Below, one piece after another: positions 14,881-24,830 of a DNA stretch of 64,000 bases. Every line of letters starts with the position of its first letter. Within the stretch, counting starts at the first letter, position 1. Location: contig JALHJW010000002.1 in the NCBI GenBank assembly GCA_022839785.1, positions 186,001 to 250,000 of the forward strand, read 5' to 3'. Origin of the DNA: Desulfovibrio sp. (GTDB lineage: Bacteria; Desulfobacterota; Desulfovibrionia; Desulfovibrionales; Desulfovibrionaceae). The notes beneath the pieces were generated by a model. The model saw nothing but the letters and a program-made list of their open reading frames with translations. It searched no databases and was not told the DNA's origin. The translations under genes were made by a program, and so were the position numbers.

Positions 14881-17463
14881 ATGCTCAAATTCTTCGAGTT
14901 CTTCAGAAAAAGTCCGGCCACGCGGCGCATCGCGGGCGACGAAACCGCCCTGGAACGCAAATACCGCTTCTTCAAGAGCCTGCTCGCGGGCAACAACCAG
15001 GCTCTGGAGCTGATGACCGACCTTGAGAGGCTGGTCTACGAAAACCGCTCCTTCACCCTGGACGAGGCGCTGGGGCTGGCCGAGACCCTCGCGGGCACGG
15101 TCTACGACATCGTGGAGGACCTGGGTGCCCTCACCCAGGGCCGCTGGCCCGACCTCTTCGAGGCCGCCGAGCGCATCGGCGTGGACGCGCTCAAGACTCT
15201 GACGCAGCATCGCTCCTTCGCCTCCGCCCACCTCGTGCTGCCGCTCATGCAGCTCTCCCTGGAGCATCTGAACGAGGTCGGCGGCAAGGCCGCCAACCTG
15301 GGCGAGGTCTGCAACCGCGTGGGCCTGCCCACCCCGCGCGGCTTTTCCGTGACCACCTCGGCCGCGGCCCTGTTCCTCCGCCACCAGGGACTCTACGAGG
15401 ACATCCGGGGCCGCATCGCGGCCGTGGACGTGTCCGACACCGAGGCCCTGGAGAAGGCCTGCGGGGAGGCGCGCCGCCGCATCCTGTCCGCCCCCCTGCC
15501 GCCCGAGCTCGACGCCGCCCTGGACGGCAAGGCCCTGGACATGGCCGACACCTTCGGACCGGACGTGCTGCTGGCCGTGCGCTCCTCAGCCGCCTGCGAG
15601 GACTCCGAGGCCTCCTTCGCCGGGCAGCATTCCACGGTGCTGGGCGTGGTCCCGGCGCGGCTGAAGGACGCCTGGCGCGAGGTCGTGGCCAGCACCTTCA
15701 CCCCGCGCGCGGTCTTCTACCGCCGCTCCAAGGGCTATTCGGACAATGACGTGATGATGAGCGTCCTGGTCCTGACCATGATCGACGCCCGGGCCAGCGG
15801 CGTGCTCTACACCGTGGACCCCGGCTCGGCCTCCTCGGACGATCTGCTCGTGTCCGCGGCCTGGGGCCTGGGCGTGAGCGTGGTAGACGGCTCGGAGCAT
15901 GCGGACTTCTGGCGCGTGCGGCGGGCGCGGCGCGAGGTCGTGGCCCGCGAGGTGGCCAGGAAGGAGCGACGGCTGCGCCTCTCGCCGGAAGGCGGCGTAA
16001 CCGCCGAGGCGACGCCCGAGGCCGAGGCGGGCCGCCCCAGTCTGACCCCGGAGCAGGTGGCCGTGCTCATCGACTACGGCCTGCGGCTCGAAGCCCATTT
16101 CGGCATACCCCTGGACGTGGAATGGGCCCTGGCCCGCGACGGCCGCCTGTACGTGCTCCAGGCCAGACCCCTGTCCCGCGCCCTGGTCGCCGACCAGGCC
16201 GACTGCTGCAGCTACGTGCCCGGCCACGCCCCCCTGCTCTACGGCGGCCAGTCCGCCTGCCCGGGCACGGCCGCGGGCCCGGCCTACCTCGTCCAGTCCG
16301 ACCACGTGCTGCACTCCGTGCCCAAGGGGGCCATCCTCGTGGCCCGGCAGACCTCCCCGGCCTACGTCGCGGCCATGGGCAAGGTGGCCGGAATCATCAC
16401 CGACGTGGGCAGCGTCACCGGCCACATGGCCTCGGTGGCGCGCGAATTCGGCATCCCCACCCTGGTGGGCGTGGGCAAGGCCACGCAGCTTCTGCGCCAC
16501 GGCCAGGAAATCACCCTGGACGCGGGCAACCGCGTGGTATACCCCGGCCGCGTGGAGGAGATCCTCTCGGAACGGGGTCCGGTGAACCTGATGAAGGGCA
16601 GCCCGGTCTACAAGGCCGTGCAGCAGGCCCTTTCGCACATCGCGCCGCTCGCCCTCATCGATCCGGAGAAGCCCGAATTCACGCCCGAGGGCTGCCGCAC
16701 CCTGCACGACATCATCCGCTTCGCGCACGAGATGGCCATGCGCGAGATGTTCCGCATCGCCGACGACCTAGACGAGGAGGCGGGCCTCGCCGTGCCCCTC
16801 TACTCCGGCCTGCCCCTGCGCATCCTGGTGGTGGACCTGGGCGGGGGCCTCGTCCCCCTGGCCGATCCCCGCATGGCCCAGGCCGACGAGGTCGCCAGCC
16901 GCCCCTTCGCCGCCCTGCTGAAAGGCATGCGCCATCCCGGCGTGCGCTGGCACGGCACGCCCGGCGTGAGCATGACGGGCTTCGCCTCCATCGTGGCCGA
17001 GACGGTCTTCCGCGATCCCCACATGGAGGGCCGCCTGGGCGGCGCCAACTACGCCGTGATCTCCGGCGAGTACATGAACTTCAACGGCCGCCTGGGCTAC
17101 CACTTCGCCACGGTGGACTCCTTCTGCGGCCCCTACGTCAACGACAACTACATCACCTTCTCCTTCAAGGGCGGCGCGGCCGACGTGGGCCGGCGCACCC
17201 GCCGCGCCGGGCTCATCGCCTCCCTGCTGCGGCGACTGGGATTCAGGGCGGTGCAGCGCGGCGACTGGCTCAGGGCCGAGATGAAGAAGTACGACCAGGA
17301 GCGCACCGCGGGCACCCTGGACCACCTCGGCCGCCTGCTCGGCTCGGTGCGTCTCCTGGACATGGTCCTCGCGGACGACGCCCAGATCGACTGGTACGTG
17401 GAGGAATTCTTCAAGGGCAACTACGCCTTCGACCGGCATCCGGCCGAGGCCTCCCCGTCCTGA
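14881..17463 (+). CDS. PEP-synthase-like protein with non-canonical C-terminus
   Basis: The 860-residue protein has about 150 residues of helical N-terminus, then a PEP synthase/PPDK ATP-binding domain (EVGGKAANLGEV at about 140, AVRSSAACEDSEASFAGQHST near 240), and the phosphohistidine domain (IITDVGSVTGHMASVAREFG, with the His acceptor). The usual C-terminal PEP-binding TIM barrel is not recognisable. Instead about 280 residues carry NYAVISGEYMNFNGRLGYHF and YVNDNYITFSFKGGAAD followed by an RRTRRA segment. It may therefore phosphorylate a substrate other than pyruvate or dock a partner. ATG 14881 has GGGGAG upstream; an earlier in-frame ATG lacks one. Not a confirmed ppsA. Confidence 0.75.
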   Translation: MLKFFEFFRKSPATRRIAGDETALERKYRFFKSLLAGNNQALELMTDLERLVYENRSFTLDEALGLAETLAGTVYDIVEDLGALTQGRWPDLFEAAERIGVDALKTLTQHRSFASAHLVLPLMQLSLEHLNEVGGKAANLGEVCNRVGLPTPRGFSVTTSAAALFLRHQGLYEDIRGRIAAVDVSDTEALEKACGEARRRILSAPLPPELDAALDGKALDMADTFGPDVLLAVRSSAACEDSEASFAGQHSTVLGVVPARLKDAWREVVASTFTPRAVFYRRSKGYSDNDVMMSVLVLTMIDARASGVLYTVDPGSASSDDLLVSAAWGLGVSVVDGSEHADFWRVRRARREVVAREVARKERRLRLSPEGGVTAEATPEAEAGRPSLTPEQVAVLIDYGLRLEAHFGIPLDVEWALARDGRLYVLQARPLSRALVADQADCCSYVPGHAPLLYGGQSACPGTAAGPAYLVQSDHVLHSVPKGAILVARQTSPAYVAAMGKVAGIITDVGSVTGHMASVAREFGIPTLVGVGKATQLLRHGQEITLDAGNRVVYPGRVEEILSERGPVNLMKGSPVYKAVQQALSHIAPLALIDPEKPEFTPEGCRTLHDIIRFAHEMAMREMFRIADDLDEEAGLAVPLYSGLPLRILVVDLGGGLVPLADPRMAQADEVASRPFAALLKGMRHPGVRWHGTPGVSMTGFASIVAETVFRDPHMEGRLGGANYAVISGEYMNFNGRLGYHFATVDSFCGPYVNDNYITFSFKGGAADVGRRTRRAGLIASLLRRLGFRAVQRGDWLRAEMKKYDQERTAGTLDHLGRLLGSVRLLDMVLADDAQIDWYVEEFFKGNYAFDRHPAEASPS

Positions 17464-17590
17464 CCCCGCAGGCCTTGGCCGGTTGACTTCCGACCCGGAC
17501 TGGGCGATTGAATATAGGGGTGCTGCGCTGCGTTGCGACGGGGAAGCGCCCTTCTCCTCCACTGACGTCCGAACGCCCACGAGGCCCGCC

Positions 17591-20500
17591 ATGAACGAGG
17601 ATCGCGCTTCCGGCGGCATTGCCGGTTGGCTGCGGCACGCGCCGCTCCGCGTGGTCGTCACCGTTCCCATCGTGGCCCTCATCGTGGCCACGGCCGCGGT
17701 CATCGCCTGGGTCAGCCTCTCGGACATCAAGCCCGCGGTGCAGGACGTGGCCCTGCGCCTGCGCTCCGAAGTCCTCACCCGGGTCACGGAGCGGCTGCGC
17801 GACTATCTGCAGACCCCGCACCTGGTCAACGAGCAGAACCGTCTTGCCCTGCGCTCGGGCCTGCTCGACCTCGACGACCCGCAAAACCGCCAGCGCTTCT
17901 TCCGCAACCAGGTGGCGGCCCATCCCCTGATCCTCTACTCCTTCTTCGGCACGCCCGAAGGCGAGTTCTACGGCGCGCGCCGCCTGCCCGGCGACGAACT
18001 GCAGATCGTGCGCGCGGGCAGGCAGACGGGCGGTGACTCCCACAACTTCGCCACCGGTCCCCTCGGCGACGCGGGGGAACTGCGCCAGGTCTACCCTCGG
18101 TACGACCCCCGCACCCGGCCCTGGTACACGGCGGGAGCGGCGGCGCGCGGCCCGGCCTGGAGCCCGCTCTACCGCCACTTCACCATCAAGGACATGGCCC
18201 TGACCGCGGCCCTGCCGGTCTACGACGAGACGGGCGGTCTGCTCGGCGTCCTCGGCGTGGACTACGTCCTCTCCGGCCTGCACGACTTCCTGGCCGGCCT
18301 GAACGTCAGCAGCGGGGGGCAGGTCTTCATCCTGGAACGGGACGGCAACCTGGTGGCCGCCTCCGCCGCCCCGGAGGGCGGCTTCTTCCGGGAACTCGAC
18401 GGCAAGCCCGAGCGCATCGCGGCCCTGGACTGCGGCACCCCGGCCATCCAGGCCGCGGCCGCGCGTCTCGCCTCCCTGCCCGGCGGCCTGGCCGGGTTGT
18501 CCGGGGAGCTGCTCGCCGAATTCGACCTGGGGGGCCGCCAGCAGTACCTGCAGGTCGTGCCCTTCAGCGACGGCCGCGGGCTGGACTGGCTGGTGGCCGC
18601 GGTGGTGCCGGCCTCGGACGTGCTCGGCCGCATGCAGAGCAAGATCCGCGACGCCGTGGGGCTGTGCGTTCTGGCCGTGGCCCTGGCCGTGTTCGCGGGC
18701 GTCGTCCTGTCCGCGCGCATCGTCCGGCCCATCGAGGAACTCGGCCAGGCCGCCGAGGCCTATTCGCGCGGCCGCTGGGACCATCCCGTGCGCCTGCGCC
18801 GCGGCGACGAGATCGGCCAGCTGGCCGAAGCCTTCCGCGGCATGGCCGGACAACTGCGCGAGTCCTTCGCCACCCTGGAGCAGAAGGTGGCGGAGCGCAC
18901 GGCCGCGCTGTCCAAGGCCAACGCCCGTCTGACCCGCGAGGTGGCGGAGCGCGAACGCGCCCAGCAGGCCCAGCGCGCTTCCGCCAGCCGCCTGCGCGCC
19001 ATCTTCGAGGCCATCCCCGGCCATGTCCACGTCATCGACACCGAGTTCCGCATCCTGGACGCGGGCGACAAGCTGCTCGCCGCCTTGGGCCTGACCCGCG
19101 AGCAGGTGGTGGGCCGCAAGTGCCACGAGGCCCTGAAGGGTCTGGCCTCGATCTGCCCGTACTGCGACGTGGACGCGGCCTCGCCTTCGCCCGTGGTCTG
19201 CACGCGCCAGTCGCGGCCGGAGGAGGAGAAGCTGCTGGGCATGGCCTTCAAGGTCTACTCCGCCCCGGTGCGCGGGGACGACGGCCAGGTCTGGGGCTTC
19301 ATCGAGTGCCTCATGGACATCTCGGACCTGCGCGCCATGGAGGAGCAGCTCCTGACGGCCAAGACCGAAGCCGAGACGGCGAGCCGCGCCAAGAGCCGCT
19401 TCCTCGCGGCCATGAGCCACGAGATACGCACCCCCATGAACGCGGTCATCGGCCTCACCGAATCCGTGCTCCAGTCCTCCCTGACCGGGGAGCAGCGCGA
19501 CCAGCTCGAAACGGTCAAGGACGCCGCGGACCACCTGCTCCTGGTGATCAACGACATCCTCGACCTGTCGCGCATCGAGGCCGTGGGCCTGACCCTGGAG
19601 TCCCGCCACTTCCTGCTCGGCGACCTGCTGGACTCGGTGCTGCGCACCATGCGCGTCCAGGCCGGACGCAAGGGGCTCGTCATCGACCTGGAGCAGGCCC
19701 CGGGGCTGCCCCCCGCCCTGGTCGGCGATCCGGGACGGCTGCGCCAGGTGCTCATCAACCTGCTGGGCAACGCCGTGAAGTTCACGCACGAGGGCGGGGT
19801 GGTCCTGCGCGTGGACCGCGCCCCCGCCAGCCCCGGCGACGGGGAGGCCGTCCGCCTCTCCTTCGACGTGACGGACACCGGACAGGGCATCCCCCCGGAC
19901 CGGCTGAACGAGATATTCGAGCCCTTCCGCCTGGGGGGCGACGCTCCCCTGCGCAACCACGGAGGGACGGGCCTGGGCCTGACCATCTCGCGCGAGATCG
20001 TAGAGAAGATGGGCGGGACCATCCGGGCCGAAAGCCAGCCCGGCCGGGGCAGCGTCTTTTCCTTCACCGCCCGCTTCGCACCGGGAGACACGGCACGGGC
20101 CGAAGCCGAGGCCACGCCCGACATCCCCGGGACGGCCAGACCCCTGAGGCTCCTCCTGGGCGAGGACAATCCGGTCAACGTCAAGGTCGCGCAGACCCTG
20201 CTGACCCGCCTGGGGCACAGCGTCACCGCCCTGGGCGACGGCCGCGCCATCCTGGCCCGGCTGGCGGACGAGCGCTTCGACGCCGTCCTCCTCGACCTGG
20301 AGATGCCCGGCCTGGACGGCCTGGAGACCGCGCGCCGCATCCGCGCCGGAGAGGCGGGGGAGGCCGCGCGGCAAACGCCGCTGCTGGCCATGACCGCCCA
20401 CGTGGTGGGGGAATACCGCGAGTTGTGCCGGGCTGCGGGCATGGACGGCTTCGTCCCCAAACCCGCGACCCTGGCCGTGCTGGCCGCGGCGCTCGCGCCC

Positions 20501-20908
20501 GTGGCCGCGCCCCCCGGAGCGCCGCCCCCGACGCCCCCGGCCGCGGCCGAATCTTCCGGGGAGCAGGCCGCCCTACTCGACCTCGACGGCTTCCTGGCCA
20601 ACGTGGACGGCGACAGGGAATTCGCGGGCGAGGTCTTCGGCCTTTTCCTGCAGGGCGCGCCCGGAAAAATCGCGGCCGTCGCCCAGACCCTGGAACGGGG
20701 GGACATGGCCGCCCTGGCCAGACTCAGCCATTCGCTCAAGGGGGAGTGCGGGGCAGTGGGCGCGGCGCGCTGCCGGGACCTGGCCGCCCGCATGGAGCAG
20801 GCCGCCCGCCGGGAGGACGCCCAAGAGGCCGGGAAACTCCTCCCCGGCCTGCGGACCGCCCTGGAACGGACCTTGGCCGAGGTGCGGACCTTCCTGGACG
20901 GCGGCTGA
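17591..20908 (+). CDS. Hybrid sensor histidine kinase: dCache-HAMP-PAS-HisKA-HATPase-REC-HPt
   Basis: This 1105-residue membrane kinase carries a full phosphorelay in one chain. Helix 1 (about 19-40), an extracytoplasmic double-Cache sensor (with YDPRTRPWYTAG), helix 2 (about 355-375), HAMP, a PAS domain containing CPYC, the HisKA H-box SHEIRTPMN with His610, the ATPase domain (DTGQGIPPDRL, GGTGLGLTISREIV), a receiver with Asp902 (LLDLEMPG), and an HPt domain with His1047 (LSHSLKGECGA). The output regulator is not encoded next to it. ATG 17591 begins the cytoplasmic lead of helix 1; an earlier start in the frame has no ribosome-binding site. Confidence 0.93.
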   Translation: MNEDRASGGIAGWLRHAPLRVVVTVPIVALIVATAAVIAWVSLSDIKPAVQDVALRLRSEVLTRVTERLRDYLQTPHLVNEQNRLALRSGLLDLDDPQNRQRFFRNQVAAHPLILYSFFGTPEGEFYGARRLPGDELQIVRAGRQTGGDSHNFATGPLGDAGELRQVYPRYDPRTRPWYTAGAAARGPAWSPLYRHFTIKDMALTAALPVYDETGGLLGVLGVDYVLSGLHDFLAGLNVSSGGQVFILERDGNLVAASAAPEGGFFRELDGKPERIAALDCGTPAIQAAAARLASLPGGLAGLSGELLAEFDLGGRQQYLQVVPFSDGRGLDWLVAAVVPASDVLGRMQSKIRDAVGLCVLAVALAVFAGVVLSARIVRPIEELGQAAEAYSRGRWDHPVRLRRGDEIGQLAEAFRGMAGQLRESFATLEQKVAERTAALSKANARLTREVAERERAQQAQRASASRLRAIFEAIPGHVHVIDTEFRILDAGDKLLAALGLTREQVVGRKCHEALKGLASICPYCDVDAASPSPVVCTRQSRPEEEKLLGMAFKVYSAPVRGDDGQVWGFIECLMDISDLRAMEEQLLTAKTEAETASRAKSRFLAAMSHEIRTPMNAVIGLTESVLQSSLTGEQRDQLETVKDAADHLLLVINDILDLSRIEAVGLTLESRHFLLGDLLDSVLRTMRVQAGRKGLVIDLEQAPGLPPALVGDPGRLRQVLINLLGNAVKFTHEGGVVLRVDRAPASPGDGEAVRLSFDVTDTGQGIPPDRLNEIFEPFRLGGDAPLRNHGGTGLGLTISREIVEKMGGTIRAESQPGRGSVFSFTARFAPGDTARAEAEATPDIPGTARPLRLLLGEDNPVNVKVAQTLLTRLGHSVTALGDGRAILARLADERFDAVLLDLEMPGLDGLETARRIRAGEAGEAARQTPLLAMTAHVVGEYRELCRAAGMDGFVPKPATLAVLAAALAPVAAPPGAPPPTPPAAAESSGEQAALLDLDGFLANVDGDREFAGEVFGLFLQGAPGKIAAVAQTLERGDMAALARLSHSLKGECGAVGAARCRDLAARMEQAARREDAQEAGKLLPGLRTALERTLAEVRTFLDGG

Positions 20909-20923
20909 CGACGGGCGCGCGGC

Positions 20924-22096
20924 TCAGCCGTGCTGGTCGGGTTCGAGGTCCAGGACCTCGGCCCCGCGCACGTAGGGCATGATCACGGGGTGCTCCACGG
21001 ATTCGCCCAGGCGGATGATGGCCTGCTTGAGGCGGTTCACGGCGGCGATGGCGCTCTTCAGGTACTCCATCTTCTTCTCCACCGTCAGCGCCTCGTAGGG
21101 GACGGGCATGGGCGTGCCGATGCCGTAGACGCGTCTGAGGTCCTCCAGCTCGTCGAGCACGATCTCCACGTAGTTCTTGATGATCGCCAGGACGTTGTTG
21201 CCCACGTGGGCCATGCCGCCCGCGGCCTTGGCCAGGGCGTCGCGGCAGACCTCGAGCCTGCGGCCCACGGTCAGGGAGACGATGCGTCCGCAGTCCGTGA
21301 GAAAGGCCTGGTCGAAGCGGTCGAAGTAGCGCTCGCGGCGCTCGTAGAGCAGGATCAGGCCGAAGGCCTTGCCCGTGGCGTCGCGCAGGATGAAGGAGAG
21401 GCGGGTGCGGTAGCCCTCCTGGAACGGCGTGCAGTCCAGGGATTCGCCGCCGCGGTCCGTGCCGCGCAGGTCGTTGGAGACCACGATGTACCCCTGCCGG
21501 TCGTTCACGGCGCGCATGACCGGGTGGTAGGGATGGGTCTCCTCCATGTGGTGCACGAAGATGGGGGTGGAGAGGCCCTGGGCCGTGTCCGCGGCCACGT
21601 TCTCCCAGTCGCCCTCCTCGTTGCGCAGGCGGCAGACGTACATGTCCGCGGCCAGTTCGCGGCGCAGGACCTCGGCGCTCTGTTCCATGACCTCCTGCAC
21701 GAGCTGGAATTCCTGGCCCGCGTCGATGAGTTCGTACATGATCTCGATCATCAGCAGGCTTTTCTCGTGCGACTTGCGCAGCAGGGCGAACCGCCGCTCC
21801 AGACGGGCCAGGCGCAGGGCCTCGGCCCCACGCGGGGCTTCGTCCGCGGCTCGGCGCAGGGCGACCAGGAGTTCGAGCAGATCGGTCCAGTCCCGCAGCT
21901 TCCGGTCGCAGTCCTCCAGCGGCGGAGGGCCGCCCGCGGCGTCGAAGCCGCGCCGCACGGAGAGAACCAGGCCGAGCAGCGAGGGCCGCACGGCCGGAGG
22001 GGCCGAGGCGATAAGACCGCACAGGCGCTCGCGCGTCAGATGGCCGAGGGGATCTCGGGCGGGCAGGGTGCAGGAGGCGAGAGGAGTCGGGGCCAT
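20924..22096 (-). CDS. GAF-domain protein with H-box-like segment and no kinase ATPase domain
   Basis: The 390-residue cytoplasmic protein has a helical N-terminus, a GAF domain (about residues 125-280), and a C-terminal helical part containing AGGMAHVGNNVLAIIKNYVEIV. That segment resembles a HisKA H-box (HEINNPLAII pattern), but the protein ends about 85 residues later without N, G1 or G2 boxes. It could dimerise with or be phosphorylated by another kinase, or be a GAF-only sensor. It converges with the hybrid kinase gene, 15 bases away, and is divergent from the EAL protein. No specific family is recognised beyond GAF. Confidence 0.7.
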   Translation of the reverse strand: MAPTPLASCTLPARDPLGHLTRERLCGLIASAPPAVRPSLLGLVLSVRRGFDAAGGPPPLEDCDRKLRDWTDLLELLVALRRAADEAPRGAEALRLARLERRFALLRKSHEKSLLMIEIMYELIDAGQEFQLVQEVMEQSAEVLRRELAADMYVCRLRNEEGDWENVAADTAQGLSTPIFVHHMEETHPYHPVMRAVNDRQGYIVVSNDLRGTDRGGESLDCTPFQEGYRTRLSFILRDATGKAFGLILLYERRERYFDRFDQAFLTDCGRIVSLTVGRRLEVCRDALAKAAGGMAHVGNNVLAIIKNYVEIVLDELEDLRRVYGIGTPMPVPYEALTVEKKMEYLKSAIAAVNRLKQAIIRLGESVEHPVIMPYVRGAEVLDLEPDQHG

Positions 22097-22425
22097 GGGA
22101 CCTATCTACTCATGTCGGCAAAACTGGCAAGGGGCGAACCGGCGACCGCGGCCCGGCAACCGGGCAGGGGGCCTCTCGTACGCCTGTGCGGGGACGTTGG
22201 CAAGAGGCCGCCCAGAAACCCGCTCCGGCCGCCGTCACCCAATCGTCATGCCGCCCACACGGCCGCGCCACACGCCGGGGATAGTCGCCTGATTCGGGCC
22301 GCTTGCAGTTCTTCCGCAGGAGCCGCCCGGGAGGTTCCCATGTCCGAGACAGGCCCGCTGCATCTGTGCCGCCCGAAGGGCTCCGCCTCCCTTCGGCCTT
22401 CCTGCCGCAGGGGCGGACGCAGGGC
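22097..22425. other. Divergent intergenic region between GAF and EAL genes
   Basis: The 329-base gap separates two genes transcribed away from each other, so it should hold both promoters. The half nearest the EAL gene is open in the same frame and could extend that protein if an earlier start is used. I see no RNA gene, clear operator or terminator. Confidence 0.35.
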
Positions 22426-24759
22426 ATGAGCATGGTCATCGATCTGTTCCGGGGATTCTCAGGCCTCAGGGAACCTCTGCCCGTGGGCCGCAGCCGTCTG
22501 GACACGCCCTTCGCCTTCGGCTTCCTCAGCCTGTCCGAGCGCAACCGCATCGAGGACCACCTCGCGGCCGAGGGCAGTCTCGCCCTGTTCATCTTCGAGA
22601 TCAGGAACTTCATGGTCTTCTCCAGCCTCTTCGGCGCGGACATCACCTCCGTGATCCTGGAGGTCATGAACCGCGAGGCGGCCACGCTGTGCAGGGAATA
22701 CTGCAAATGCGAGTTCAGCTACGCCGAGCGGCTGCAGGAGGGCAAGGTCCTGCTGCTTTGCGCCCGCGGCCCCGAGGCCGAGGGCGACCTGGCCGAGATC
22801 GCCGGAGGCGTCCGCCTCAAGCTGCGCAGCATCCTCAAGGGCCATTCGCTGAAACTCACCGGCCAGGCCCTGGACCTCGGGGCCGGATACGCCCGCGTCA
22901 CGCGCGTCGGCACGCACTCTCTGGAGCACACGCTCTACAACGCCCTGTGCGAGGCCCAGCACGTGGCCCGGGGGGAACTCGACGAGAGCAAGCTCGGCCT
23001 GCTCGCCGAGTTCCGGGAAATCCTCACCGAGGCGCGGCTGCGCGTGGTCTACCAGCCCATCGTGGATTTCCGCTCCGGGACCATCCTGGCCTGGGAGGCC
23101 CTGACCCGCGGCCCGGCCGGGAGCTATTTCCAGAGCCCGGCCACGCTCTTCGACTTCGCCGAGGAGGTGGGCCAGCTCTTCACCCTGGAGAAGATCTGCC
23201 GCGAATCGGCCATCAACCGCATCGGGACGGTGGAGCCGGAGCAGAAGCTCTTCCTGAACATCCACCCGCGCACCCTGGTCGATCCCGGCTTCTCGCCCGG
23301 CGAGACGCTGAAGCTGCTCACGCGCTGCGGCCTGTCCCCGGCCAACGTGGTCTTCGAGATCACGGAACGCCACTCCATCCGCGACTTCACCCTCTTCCAC
23401 CGCACCCTGGAACACTACCGCAGCCAGGGCTTCCAGGTGGCCGTGGACGACGTGGGCACGGGCTATTCCGGCCTGTGGACCATCGCCGAACTGCGGCCCG
23501 ACTTCATCAAGGTGGACATGTCCCTGATCCGGGACATCGACAAGAATCCGGTCAAGCGCGCCCTCATCGAGACCTTCGTGGCCTTCGCCGACAAGATCGG
23601 CTGTCGCCTCATCGCCGAGGGCATCGAAAGCCAGGCCGAGCTGTCCTGCCTCATGGAGCTGGGCGTGCACTACGGCCAGGGCTACTACCTGCACGTCCCG
23701 GACTACCCCAAGCCCGTGCCCGAGCGGCCCCTGCCCGCCGGCGTCAGCCCCTTCGGAATCGTGGCCAAGCGCGAGCTCAAGTGCTCCATCCCGGTCAGGG
23801 AGCTGCTGGAAAACGCCTACGAGGTGCCGCCCGAGACGCGGGTGAGCGAGGTCAAGGACCTGCTCCAGGGCAAGGACCCCATCAGCGCCGTCGTGGTCGC
23901 GGACCAGGGGCGGCCCGTGGGGCTGGTCATGAGCCATCACCTGGACCGCGCCCTGTCCACGCGCTACGGCATGTCCCTCTACTACCACCGCGAGGCCACG
24001 CGCATCATGGACGCCCAGGCCCTGGTCGTGGAGGCGGGAGAGCCCGTGGAGCGCGTCGCCCGCGCGGCCATGAGCCGGGACAAGAACAAAATCTACGACC
24101 ACATCGTGGTCACCGAGGCGGGCCGCCTGAAGGGCATCGTCTCGGTGCAGCACATCCTGGACACCCTGGCCTCGGTGCAGGTGGAGATGGCCAAGGGCGC
24201 GAATCCGCTCACCGGCCTGCCCGGCAACGTGGCCATCGAGCTGGAGCTGGAGCGGCGCTGCGAGTCGAACACGCCCTTCAGCATCGCCTACGCCGACCTG
24301 GACAACTTCAAGGTCTACAACGACACCTACGGTTTCAAGGACGGCGACAACGTGATCCTGCTCCTGGCCCGGATCATGACCTGGGCCGTGAAGCGCCACG
24401 GCAGGGCCGGAGAGGACTTCCTGGGGCACGTGGGCGGCGACGACTTCGTGCTCCTCTGCTCCCAGGACCGCGCCGAGCGCATCTGCCGCGCCGTGACCCG
24501 CTGCTTCGGCCGCCTGATCCGCACCTGCTACTGCGAGGACATCCGGCGTCAGGGCTTCCTGGTGGCCAAGGACCGCGCGGGCAACTTGGCCGAGTTCCCC
24601 CTGGTTTCGGTCTCCCTGGCCATCGTGGACTGCCTGGGCGCGACCCTGACGGGCATCAGCGCCCGGGCTGCGGAGATGAAGAAGTACGCCAAGTCCATTC
24701 CGGGCAACTCCTTCGCCCGCGACCGGCGCGGCCCGGTGTGCGAGGGCAGCGGCAGGTAG
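22426..24759 (+). CDS. EAL-CBS-GGDEF cyclic-di-GMP protein
   Basis: The 777-residue protein begins with a degenerate GGDEF-like region (about 30-190), then an EAL phosphodiesterase domain with active features intact (AWEALTRG, LFLNIHPR, EITERH, DDVGTGYSG, PDFIKVD, IAEGIES), a pair of CBS domains (about 465-590), and a C-terminal GGDEF domain whose signature reads GGDDF. The EAL domain should hydrolyse c-di-GMP; the variant GGDEF could still cyclise GTP or act as a sensor. CBS pairs often bind adenine nucleotides. The start is uncertain: ATG 22426 is weakly supported and ATG 22432 is possible. It precedes the HDOD gene by 71 bases. Confidence 0.9.
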   Translation: MSMVIDLFRGFSGLREPLPVGRSRLDTPFAFGFLSLSERNRIEDHLAAEGSLALFIFEIRNFMVFSSLFGADITSVILEVMNREAATLCREYCKCEFSYAERLQEGKVLLLCARGPEAEGDLAEIAGGVRLKLRSILKGHSLKLTGQALDLGAGYARVTRVGTHSLEHTLYNALCEAQHVARGELDESKLGLLAEFREILTEARLRVVYQPIVDFRSGTILAWEALTRGPAGSYFQSPATLFDFAEEVGQLFTLEKICRESAINRIGTVEPEQKLFLNIHPRTLVDPGFSPGETLKLLTRCGLSPANVVFEITERHSIRDFTLFHRTLEHYRSQGFQVAVDDVGTGYSGLWTIAELRPDFIKVDMSLIRDIDKNPVKRALIETFVAFADKIGCRLIAEGIESQAELSCLMELGVHYGQGYYLHVPDYPKPVPERPLPAGVSPFGIVAKRELKCSIPVRELLENAYEVPPETRVSEVKDLLQGKDPISAVVVADQGRPVGLVMSHHLDRALSTRYGMSLYYHREATRIMDAQALVVEAGEPVERVARAAMSRDKNKIYDHIVVTEAGRLKGIVSVQHILDTLASVQVEMAKGANPLTGLPGNVAIELELERRCESNTPFSIAYADLDNFKVYNDTYGFKDGDNVILLLARIMTWAVKRHGRAGEDFLGHVGGDDFVLLCSQDRAERICRAVTRCFGRLIRTCYCEDIRRQGFLVAKDRAGNLAEFPLVSVSLAIVDCLGATLTGISARAAEMKKYAKSIPGNSFARDRRGPVCEGSGR

Positions 24760-24830
24760 GGGGCGTCCGCTCTCCGTGCTTGTGCAGTCCCGCCCGGGTG
24801 GGCTACAGGCAAGGGGTCACAGGAGGCCCC

